Part shown: one piece after another, positions 14,361 to 20,351 of the stretch
Layout: each line of letters starts with the position of its first letter
Position numbering within the stretch: the first letter of the stretch is position 1
DNA from: a virus
Direction: 5' to 3' (one strand)
Length of the DNA stretch: 20,351 nucleotides
Virus record (IMG/VR): IMGVR_UViG_3300020400_000056
Location: 1 to 20,351 of that record
Program-made: the position numbers and the translations under genes
The notes under the pieces: model-generated
The model's input: the letters and a program-made list of their open reading frames with translations, nothing else
The model's database searches: none
Told to the model about the DNA's origin: nothing

Positions 14361-15172
14361 TTAAATTCAACAGCACCTTTGAAGTCTTTTCCACATTTTT
14401 CTGCTGTGCATGTAAAATCGAATTCTGATGGTATTCCATTTTTATTAAGTTTACGCAATTGTGTTTCAATTTTTTCCAATACATCTTTGTTGCTGTTTCC
14501 CAACCATTCTATAATCTGACTTTGTTCATTTACAACATCTCCATTTGGAGTAGTTACACTTACAATTCCATCACTTATCATTGCTATATTTGCGGCGGTA
14601 ATTTCTTCAACAGACTTAAAATAAGTATCGCTTAGTTGTCGTCTTGCTTCTTCTTCATTTGTTGATAGTTTACCCAATAATTGGCTTGTGGCGATACTTT
14701 TCATATTGTATGCATTTATACTGGCGAGTGTATTAGGTTTAAGTTCAATGATTAAACCTTTAATATCTAATGTCACTTGTTCATTTACTACAGTAACCTG
14801 AGATAGTACAGATGGTATGTCTATTTCGTATTCATTTCTTGTGTTGCAGTGTGTGCATCTAGTTTCTATTTGCATCTTTTTATCATATGTCGCCGCTCTA
14901 CTTGCTAGTAGTATTACATCAACATCTGGCATGCTTATTTCAAAAGGATCATAGATATCAGGAGCAATACTTTGAATAAGATTGTATATTGCTTCACCAT
15001 TGAATAAAGCATCTGGAATATTAAGCATAACTTCATCGCTGATTGTCATTGGCTTGATTCCAATTTCACCATCTTTAGTCAAATTAGGTTTTTGTTTGTA
15101 CCATCTACCTTGTGTTGGTATAGTGACATATATTTCTTTTTGTCTGTAATAATCAGTTAGTGGATTGTTCAT
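14306..15172 (-). CDS. 26: gp26-type baseplate hub subunit / tail assembly chaperone-like protein
   Basis: 288 residues in the zero frame. It begins MNNPLTDYYRQKEIYVTIPT, then 'GEIGIKPMTISDEVML' and 'PDALFNGEAIYNLIQSIAPD', the pattern of the T4 baseplate (gp26) family. Two cysteine pairs, CTHC (C106, C109) and CTAEKC (C255, C260), probably bind zinc. It ends 12 residues after a FFF encoded by nine Ts, where the -1 frame opens. T4 gp26 (208 residues) is a hub subunit. Size, the frame switch and the place beside a tape-measure-like gene recall tail assembly chaperones (G/GT type); this functional link is inference. The ATG at 15172 has only a weak AGGCG ribosome site and a late-promoter element 31 bases upstream. 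Confidence 0.75.
   Translation of the reverse strand: MNNPLTDYYRQKEIYVTIPTQGRWYKQKPNLTKDGEIGIKPMTISDEVMLNIPDALFNGEAIYNLIQSIAPDIYDPFEISMPDVDVILLASRAATYDKKMQIETRCTHCNTRNEYEIDIPSVLSQVTVVNEQVTLDIKGLIIELKPNTLASINAYNMKSIATSQLLGKLSTNEEEARRQLSDTYFKSVEEITAANIAMISDGIVSVTTPNGDVVNEQSQIIEWLGNSNKDVLEKIETQLRKLNKNGIPSEFDFTCTAEKCGKDFKGAVEFNPAFFFSKNLETLGEMKS
14346..14354 (-). other. Candidate -1 ribosomal frameshift site (T9 slippery run)
   Basis: The coding strand reads GCT TTT TTT TTC in the zero frame, giving T-TTT-TTT, a perfect XXXYYYZ slippery heptamer. The -1 frame has stops (TGA and TAA) within 25 bases upstream and is then open for 80-odd codons downstream. The run therefore sits at the start of the 50-base window where both frames are open. 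No clear downstream pseudoknot was seen by eye. Confidence 0.6.
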
Positions 15173-15180
15173 TTTTCGCC

Positions 15181-15188
15181 TATAAATA
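15181..15188 (+). promoter_or_regulatory. Late promoter element TATAAATA before the tape-measure-like gene
   Basis: A perfect TATAAATA on the plus strand at 15181-15188, giving a start near 15194 and a leader of about 40 bases before the ATG at 15233. It faces the minus-strand element at 15203-15210. Confidence 0.7.
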
Positions 15189-15202
15189 ACTGTGTATAAA
15201 AG

Positions 15203-15210
15203 TATTTATC
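15203..15210 (-). promoter_or_regulatory. Late promoter element GATAAATA before the gp26-type gene
   Basis: The minus strand reads GATAAATA at 15210-15203, matching NATAAATA. Its predicted start near 15197 is within a few bases of the start predicted for the opposite-strand element, so the two late promoters face each other and their transcripts overlap briefly. Confidence 0.55.
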
Positions 15211-15232
15211 TAATTAAATGAGTAGTTAATTT

Positions 15233-17188
15233 ATGGCAACTATCAATATTCCAGGACCAAGTGGACAAGCAATACCAATCGAAGTACCTGATTTTGCAAT
15301 GGAACAGACCCAAGAAAGGGTTTTAGGAGTAATGACTGACATAGCGGCACAGTTAGGTGCTGATGTAAGTGAACAGGATCAACAGTCAAAGACACTTGGA
15401 CAAATACTACGTGCTGAAAAAGAAGCAAACAATAAAGCCAGTAAAGAAAGAGATAATCTAGCAAAAGATTTTCGAAAGTATGGTAAGACACAACTAGACA
15501 ACATACAAAGTGCTATGTTCAGTAAAACTGAAGTAACAGGTATGATACAAAATACTCTATCAGCATTGGGTGCACCAGCACTAATGGGTACTACATTTGG
15601 TTTAATCATGCAACAAGCACAAGAAGTAGGTGATGCTTTTAGAGTTGGTGGTAGAGTTGGATTAAATTTTGCAGACAATTTATTAGAAGTTACAGGCACA
15701 CTTGCAACTGCTGGATTGGATCTAGGATCATTCAGTCAAATTGTAGGTACAAATGTTGCGGCAGTGAGACAGTTTGCTGATACAACACAACAAGGTAGCA
15801 TGCGTCTAATGAACATGATAACAGGTTTTAGAACAGCCGCAGAAGGTTTTGGAAATTTTGGACTAACTAGCGGACAAGCCGCAGAACTTATGGCTGAAGA
15901 ACTAGAACTAAGACGTTTGACTATGGATGTTGAAAGTTTTAGAAATTTAAAAGAACAAGAACTTGTAGATGCAATGGTGCAAAATATTGCACAACAAGAG
16001 GCAATGGCAAAAATTACAGGACAAGATGTAAAACAGCGTATAAAAGCACAAATGGAAGCACGTAAAGATGCTGTAGCACAATCATTTTTAAGGACAGCAA
16101 GTGAAGATACAAGGAAAAAATTTAATGAGCTAGCCGCGGCAGTGGAAAATATTCCTGGTGGAGGTGAACTATCAAAAGCTATACTAAACAGTGTGGCAAC
16201 TGGAGGTGCAGTAGATGCGGCGGCATTTGCTCCGCAACTAATAGGAGAATTAGGATCAGCTGGTAGAAACTTGATAGACTTTGTTGTTGGTAACATGAAC
16301 AATAGCAGTATGAGTGCAATAGATTTTGCTTCAGGTATGACTGAAGCCATATCCGACATTAAAACAAGTCAAGTTGATAGAGAAGAAGCACTTAGAGTAA
16401 GAGCGGCATTTGGAGATGAAACTGCAAGAACACTATTAACTTTGTCTTCTGAAATTGTAGATGCAGGTAACGATGTAGCTAAACGTATGATAACAACATT
16501 GGCAAATGTTGAAGACGCACAAGGTGACTATGCTTCAAGAGCTAGAGGCATTGCATCTCAATTAGAACAAACTGAAATGCAGTTTCAAAATCTTATTTTG
16601 CGTATGACGGATAGAATGGGATTTGCGGCTACAGGTCAAAATGTAGGTGCTTCTGGTATGATACTAGAATTACAAGACATGTTGCAAGCTGGATTAAGTT
16701 CTGATGTATTAACAAATATTTTTGAAACTGTAGGACGTGGTGCTGGATCTATGTTTATGGGACCAATTGCCAAAATGGGCAGAGGCGAACTCACAGGTGC
16801 AGATAGTGAAAGTGCTATGCTAATTGGTATGCTAATGCGTGGTTTTCCTGGACCAATGGGCACTATGGGTACTGCTTTAATGGTTCCTCAAGGAATCAAA
16901 GCTCTTGGAGACATGGTCAAAGAACTTACTAAATTATCTGATGCACAAATGAGAGAATTAGAGGAAACTGGCACTTATCAAGAAACAGAATTACAAAAAC
17001 TTGCTAAGAAATTTGGTGTAACTATTGAAAATCAAGAACGCATGGCGGCAGAGGAAGAAGAAAGAAGAAGAACACAAAATGAACTAAGAGGTAATGCAGA
17101 AACTATTGTAAAATTATTACCTGAAGATATTAAAAGATTAGCAGATGAGATTAACAGACGCAATGCAGAACATAACAATACCAATTAA
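15233..17188 (+). CDS. Putative tail tape-measure protein (gp29-like role)
   Basis: 651 residues, almost wholly helical in character. It has a charged N-terminal segment (~50-90), an Ala/Gly-rich hydrophobic part (~105-165, with 'LGAPALMGTTFGLIMQQAQ'), long amphipathic helices (~190-300), a second Gly/Met-rich hydrophobic part (~495-560, with 'MGPIAKMGRG' and 'GFPGPMGTMGTALM'), and a charged helical end (~565-651, with 'EEEERRRTQNE'). Large helical proteins with hydrophobic patches next to tail assembly chaperone genes are typically tape measures. Its length is close to T4 gp29 (590), which sets a ~100 nm tail. I see no signature motif, so another virion protein is possible. The ribosome site is weak; a late promoter lies upstream. 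Confidence 0.5.
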   Translation: MATINIPGPSGQAIPIEVPDFAMEQTQERVLGVMTDIAAQLGADVSEQDQQSKTLGQILRAEKEANNKASKERDNLAKDFRKYGKTQLDNIQSAMFSKTEVTGMIQNTLSALGAPALMGTTFGLIMQQAQEVGDAFRVGGRVGLNFADNLLEVTGTLATAGLDLGSFSQIVGTNVAAVRQFADTTQQGSMRLMNMITGFRTAAEGFGNFGLTSGQAAELMAEELELRRLTMDVESFRNLKEQELVDAMVQNIAQQEAMAKITGQDVKQRIKAQMEARKDAVAQSFLRTASEDTRKKFNELAAAVENIPGGGELSKAILNSVATGGAVDAAAFAPQLIGELGSAGRNLIDFVVGNMNNSSMSAIDFASGMTEAISDIKTSQVDREEALRVRAAFGDETARTLLTLSSEIVDAGNDVAKRMITTLANVEDAQGDYASRARGIASQLEQTEMQFQNLILRMTDRMGFAATGQNVGASGMILELQDMLQAGLSSDVLTNIFETVGRGAGSMFMGPIAKMGRGELTGADSESAMLIGMLMRGFPGPMGTMGTALMVPQGIKALGDMVKELTKLSDAQMRELEETGTYQETELQKLAKKFGVTIENQERMAAEEEERRRTQNELRGNAETIVKLLPEDIKRLADEINRRNAEHNNTN

Positions 17189-17195
17189 TTTGGAG

Positions 17196-17223
17196 TTGAC
17201 AAAAGCTATAAATATACTATAAT
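17196..17223 (+). promoter_or_regulatory. Sigma70 promoter with an embedded late element before portal gene
   Basis: TTGACA at 17196-17201, a 16-base spacer, and TATAAT at 17218-17223 make a consensus host promoter with start near 17230. Inside its spacer is a perfect late element, TATAAATA, at 17207-17214, with start near 17220. Both lead into the gp20 ATG at 17241. Confidence 0.75.
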
Positions 17224-17240
17224 AGAACAAAGAGATTCAT

Positions 17241-18917
17241 ATGAGTTGGAAAAAACATTTTACTATGTATGGCGGACAATCCGCTGATAGCATGAAACCT
17301 AGCAGTGCTAGTAGATTTCAAAGCTGGTTACCTGAAGTATACAGTGGTCAGCCTAATCGTGTTGAAAGATATGCTCAATACGATCAAATGGACATGGACA
17401 GTGAAATAAATGCCGCTATTGATATTATCAGTGAATTTAGTACACAAGTAGATGAAACATCTAAACTTCCATTTAAAATAAATTACAAAGAAAAAGCAAC
17501 AGAAAGCGAAACCAAAATATTAGAGCAAACACTGCAACAATGGTGTGCTTTACAAGATTGGGATAAACGCATTTTCCGTATGTTTAGAAATACAATCAAA
17601 TATGGTGATCAGTTTTTTATAAGAGATCCTGAAACTTGGGAATTGTATTATGTAAATCCAGTAGATGTTACCAAATGTGTAGTTAATGAAGCCAAAGGTA
17701 AAAAGCCTGAACAGTATATTATTAAAAACATAGATTTAAACATGCAGGAAAAAACTGTCAGCAAGCCTGTTCAACACAGTCAAACATACGGTACTGTCAA
17801 TAGCATGATGCGTGGTCAGGTAATTGACAAAGGTGCATATGGTGCTTATTCAGGTCAATATGATCCGGGTAGTGGTAATGTACAAGAATATACAGTTGAT
17901 GCAAAACATGTAGTACATTTGGGTATGACTGAAGGCATGGATAATAATTATCCGTTTGGTGCAAGTATTTTAGATCCTATCTTTAAAACCTACAAACAAA
18001 AAGAACTACTAGAAGACAGTATTATTATCTACAGAGTACAACGTGCTCCTGAACGCAGAGTTTTTTATGTAGATGTAGGCAACATGCCGCCAAACAAAGC
18101 CATGGGTTTTGTTGAACGTGTTAAGAACGAGATACATCAAAAACGTATTCCTAACAAAACAGGTGGTGGTACTACTATTATGGATGCCGCATACAATCCA
18201 TTAAGCATTATGGAGGACTACTTTTTTGCACAAACTGCTGAAGGCAGAGGTAGCAAAGTTGAAGTATTACCTGGTGGAGAAAATTTAGGTCAGATTGATG
18301 ACCTAAGATATTTTACAAACAAAATGCTAAGAGCATTACGTGTACCTAGCAGTTATCTGCCAACAGGTCCAGATGATGGTACAGCTAGTTATGTAGATGG
18401 TAGAGTAGGTACTGCTTTTATTCAAGAATATAGATTCAATCAATATTGCATGAGATTACAAGGTGCAATTGCTCCTACTATGGATATGGAATTTAAACTG
18501 TTTATGAAAAACAAAGGCATTAGTATTGATGCTGGATTGTTTGATTTAGTATTTGTTGAACCACAGAGTTTTAGCACATACAAAGAAATAGAAATACACA
18601 ATGCAAGAGCCGCAGTATTTGGTAACTTGGAAGGTGTGCAATATCTCAGCAGAAGATTTATACTTGAAAAGTACTTAGGATGGAATGAAGAAGAAATTCT
18701 AAGGAATGAAAGAATGTGGGAAGAAGAAAATCAATCAGGTGTAACACCTGAAGCAGATAGTATGCCAGGTTTAGGTAACGTTGGTGTACGTGGTTTTGAT
18801 ATACCTGACGGAGCTCCAGATGATATTCCAACTGATGCTCCTGCAGGAGAAGAAACTGAAGGTGCAAGCCCTATTAGTGGAGCAGAAGCCGCACCAACGG
18901 GAGATGAAGATGCGTAG
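17241..18917 (+). CDS. 20: Portal vertex protein gp20
   Basis: 558 residues. The N-terminal region has 'RFQSWLPEVYSGQPNRVERY' and 'YDQMDMDSEINAAIDIISEF', the strongly conserved T4-like portal start. Further on are 'IKYGDQFFIRDP', 'YPFGASILDPIFKTYKQKEL', 'IIYRVQRAPERRVFYVDVGN' and 'LRYFTNKMLRALRVPSSYLP', all typical of gp20. Twelve copies form the DNA gateway of the head and the start point of prohead assembly. The C-terminal ~60 residues are acidic, Gly/Pro-rich and likely disordered (PDGAPDDIPTDAPAGEE). Length is near T4 gp20 (524). A weak AGAG ribosome site lies before the ATG. The stop overlaps the start of the following small gene, as gp67 follows gp20 in T4. Confidence 0.96.
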   Translation: MSWKKHFTMYGGQSADSMKPSSASRFQSWLPEVYSGQPNRVERYAQYDQMDMDSEINAAIDIISEFSTQVDETSKLPFKINYKEKATESETKILEQTLQQWCALQDWDKRIFRMFRNTIKYGDQFFIRDPETWELYYVNPVDVTKCVVNEAKGKKPEQYIIKNIDLNMQEKTVSKPVQHSQTYGTVNSMMRGQVIDKGAYGAYSGQYDPGSGNVQEYTVDAKHVVHLGMTEGMDNNYPFGASILDPIFKTYKQKELLEDSIIIYRVQRAPERRVFYVDVGNMPPNKAMGFVERVKNEIHQKRIPNKTGGGTTIMDAAYNPLSIMEDYFFAQTAEGRGSKVEVLPGGENLGQIDDLRYFTNKMLRALRVPSSYLPTGPDDGTASYVDGRVGTAFIQEYRFNQYCMRLQGAIAPTMDMEFKLFMKNKGISIDAGLFDLVFVEPQSFSTYKEIEIHNARAAVFGNLEGVQYLSRRFILEKYLGWNEEEILRNERMWEEENQSGVTPEADSMPGLGNVGVRGFDIPDGAPDDIPTDAPAGEETEGASPISGAEAAPTGDEDA

Positions 18918-19113
18918 TAAAGACATATTAAATGAATATTATGACGCTGAAAACGACGACTATAATAACAGAGAAATAGATGATACACGTAAGTCTAGAC
19001 TCACATTAAAGCATATAAATCGTTTGAGAAAACAGAGAGAAGTACATAATATCGAGCATGCTACACGTACAGAACGTATTAAAAAAATCTATGCAAAACC
19101 TGTACAAGGCTAA
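18910..19113 (+). CDS. Small basic protein downstream of the portal, possible prohead component
   Basis: 67-residue protein from the ATG at 18910, chosen over the in-frame ATG at 18904 because GGGAG (18899-18903) is six bases before it and touches the first. It overlaps the gp20 stop by eight bases. It starts MRSKDILNEYYDAEND, is acidic at first, then strongly basic and helical: 'DTRKSRLTLKHINRLRKQRE'. T4 has small head-core genes (67, 68) at this place, but I cannot match the sequence to them; similar short proteins follow gp20 in many T4-like marine phages. It could bind DNA or the acidic core protein encoded next. That role is speculative. Confidence 0.68.
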   Translation: MRSKDILNEYYDAENDDYNNREIDDTRKSRLTLKHINRLRKQREVHNIEHATRTERIKKIYAKPVQG

Positions 19114-19179
19114 AATTTTCAGCTAAAAACTACTTATCACAGTAATTTAATCATAAAATACCCGTTTTTTAGGCATTTA

Positions 19180-19235
19180 ACCAAGTAAAACGTCTTGGTA
19201 TTGTAAATATAGATGTAAACCATCTTGGTAAGCCT
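19180..19235 (+). repeat. Two 14-base direct repeats with alternative hairpin pairing in the core-protein leader
   Basis: AAAACGTCTTGGTA (19187-19200) and AAACCATCTTGGTA (19217-19230) agree at 11-12 of 14 positions, 30 bases apart. Upstream ACCAAG (19180-19185) can pair with the first CTTGGT (19194-19199), or with the second (19224-19229) reinforced by AGGC/GCCT (19171-19174 with 19232-19235). A late-like TGTAAATA (19202-19209) lies between the repeats. Function unknown. Confidence 0.45.
19202..19209 (+). promoter_or_regulatory. Possible late promoter element TGTAAATA before the core protein
   Basis: TGTAAATA differs from TATAAATA at one base. Its start would fall near 19215, leaving a ~43-base leader with a strong AAGGAG ribosome site before the ATG at 19258. 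A single mismatch in an AT-rich spacer is weak evidence on its own. Confidence 0.4.
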
Positions 19236-19257
19236 GTAATTTTTTAAGGAGAATGAT

Positions 19258-20097
19258 ATGAGCGAACACAAGGAATCTTTAGTTAAGGTCCTTGAATATA
19301 TCGTAAACGACGAGCAAGACAAAGCCGCCGATCTTCTTCATAATGTTTTTGTAGAAAAAGCCAAATCACATTGGTCAAGTCTACAAGAAAATGATGAAGT
19401 AGTAGAAGACGAAATTCAAGAAGACGACCTAGATGAAACTATCGATCTTGATGAAGCTGACGAAGATTCAAAGGACGAAGCTGAAGTAGAGGAAGCAGTA
19501 GATGCTTCAGATGCAGAAGAAGATTTCCTTGATGATATCGAAACAGCCGAAGAAGAGATCAATGATGAAGAAATCATGGACGATGATGACATGGAAGATG
19601 AAGAAATGGCAGAGCCAGAAATGGATCTAGCTATGGACATGGAACCTGAAGCAGAAGGCGAAGGCGAAATGGACGGAGAATCAGATGCAGAAGAAGCAAT
19701 GGATAACGTAGAAGATGCAATTGCAGAATTACGTGCCGCTTTTGCTGATATGATGGGTGATAAAGAAGAAATGGATGAGCCAGAAATGGAAGAATCAGCA
19801 GAACCAGTTGAAGAAACTGAAGAAGTTGAAGCTGTCGAAGAAGGCGCTGAAATGAAATCTGTAAATGTTACACACAGTGACACAGCTGATAAAGCATCAC
19901 CAGTAGCTGGAAACGCAAGTGCACCAACAGGCGCAACTGCACACAAAGCCCCAGGCGGAGACGAAAAGGGAAGACCTGCTCCAACTGCTGAAGGTATGGG
20001 TGTAGATGGGCCACAAGAAGCTGGTTCACCTAGTGCGGCTCCAAAGCCAAAAGCTGAAGTTACTAAGTCAGACAGTCCAATTAGAGGAATGAAGTAA
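19258..20097 (+). CDS. Acidic prohead core (scaffold) protein, gp67/gp68-like role
   Basis: 279 residues. The N-terminal ~45 residues, 'LVKVLEYIVNDEQDKAADLL' then 'FVEKAKSHWSSLQ', form a helical segment like those of T4-like prohead core proteins. Residues ~45-195 are extremely Glu/Asp-rich with repeated EEM/DEE runs. Residues ~200-279 are Ala/Pro/Gly-rich, ending 'KSDSPIRGMK'. In T4 the core proteins between gp20 and gp21 fill the prohead and are cut to small peptides by gp21, the next gene here; several 'xxE-A' type bonds suitable for such cutting occur. It is much longer than T4 gp67 (80), so it may replace the major scaffold or an internal protein. A strong AAGGAG site eight bases upstream suggests high expression. 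The low-complexity part blocks a firm family call. Confidence 0.7.
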   Translation: MSEHKESLVKVLEYIVNDEQDKAADLLHNVFVEKAKSHWSSLQENDEVVEDEIQEDDLDETIDLDEADEDSKDEAEVEEAVDASDAEEDFLDDIETAEEEINDEEIMDDDDMEDEEMAEPEMDLAMDMEPEAEGEGEMDGESDAEEAMDNVEDAIAELRAAFADMMGDKEEMDEPEMEESAEPVEETEEVEAVEEGAEMKSVNVTHSDTADKASPVAGNASAPTGATAHKAPGGDEKGRPAPTAEGMGVDGPQEAGSPSAAPKPKAEVTKSDSPIRGMK

Positions 20098-20098
20098 T

Positions 20099-20351
20099 AT
20101 GCTTACCTCACTGAAAGAACACTTAACTTATAATCAAGCTAATATCGTTACAGAAACATTAGATGATGCTAACGGTAAAAGCCTTTATATGAAAGGTATC
20201 TTTATAGAAGGTGATGTACGCAATCAAAACAATCGTATCTACACCAAAGATGAAATTCATAGTGCTGTTAAAGCAATAAATGAAAAGATCAAAGGTGGAT
20301 ACAGTGTATTAGGCGAAGCTGATCATCCAGATGACCTCAACATTAATTTAG
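20099..20351 (+). CDS. 21: Prohead core protease gp21, N-terminal part (runs off window)
   Basis: 84 codons are visible from the ATG at 20099, one base after the core protein's stop. 'LYMKGIFIEGDVRNQNNRIY' and 'YSVLGEADHPDDL' match T4 gp21 'LYIEGIFLQAEVVNRNKRLY' and 'LGELNHP'. H76 corresponds to the catalytic histidine of this herpesvirus-like serine protease; the catalytic serine lies beyond the window. gp21 matures the prohead by cutting core and capsid proteins. It starts three residues of spacing closer to the catalytic His than T4 but is otherwise ordinary. Confidence 0.95.
   Translation, partial: MLTSLKEHLTYNQANIVTETLDDANGKSLYMKGIFIEGDVRNQNNRIYTKDEIHSAVKAINEKIKGGYSVLGEADHPDDLNINL

Noticed and set aside
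15736-16359. 207-codon minus-strand frame within the tape-measure-like gene
   Set aside because: Low-complexity Ser/Ala/Cys shadow; the plus-strand gene has proper amphipathic helices and an upstream late promoter.
19416-19946. Long minus-strand open frame rich in Ser, opposite the acidic core protein
   Set aside because: It is the mirror of Glu/Asp codons (gaa/gat read as ttc/atc and shifted to Ser/Ala); no ribosome site or protein-like composition.
1-20351. CRISPR array, insertion sequence or prophage attachment site
   Set aside because: No regularly spaced repeats, transposase or integrase gene, or terminal inverted repeats were seen.

Overview
The window is part of the genome of a T4-like contractile-tailed phage (myovirus), probably marine: it is AT-rich (about one third G+C in stretches counted by hand) and its gene content and order resemble T4-like phages of cyanobacteria and SAR11-type bacteria. 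The host is inferred, not shown. Recognisable T4-type genes are the baseplate genes gp6, gp25, gp5-like spike, gp27-like hub, gp53 and a tube-junction protein; late sigma gp55; recombination nuclease gp47/gp46; a gp26-type (T4_baseplate family) protein; portal gp20; a prohead core protein; and protease gp21.

Layout. (1) 8297 to 1, minus strand: a tightly packed baseplate operon with mostly 1-nt TAATG/TGATG or short overlaps. Its order is nucleotidyltransferase, tube-junction protein, gp53, hub with a C-terminal M15-type peptidase, gp5-like spike, a lysozyme-fold-like protein, gp25, gp6 (cut by the window edge). (2) 8345-13730, plus strand: early/middle-type genes behind consensus sigma70 promoters: gp55, gp47-gp46, two small unknown proteins, a eukaryotic-type phosphomannomutase homologue, and a SegE-like GIY-YIG protein. 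(3) 13731-14096: a gene-free stretch with a G+C-rich (~50%), strongly foldable segment behind its own promoter-like sequence, a candidate structured RNA. (4) 15172 to 14097, minus strand: a gp26-type/tail-assembly-chaperone-like gene whose reading frame appears to continue through a -1 shift at a nine-T run. (5) 15233 to the end, plus strand: tape-measure-like protein, portal, a small basic protein, an acidic prohead core protein, and the start of protease gp21.

Regulation fits together. TATAAATA-type late promoters (the element read by T4 gp55) precede the baseplate operon, gp25, the gp26-type gene, the tape-measure gene, the portal and perhaps the core protein. The sigma factor that would read them sits in the same window behind a host-type TTGACA/TATACT promoter. 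This is the T4 early-to-late cascade.

The most interesting points are the candidate programmed frameshift beside the tape-measure gene, the candidate noncoding RNA between convergent genes, the hub-peptidase fusion, the separate degenerate lysozyme-like baseplate protein, and the phage phosphomannomutase.
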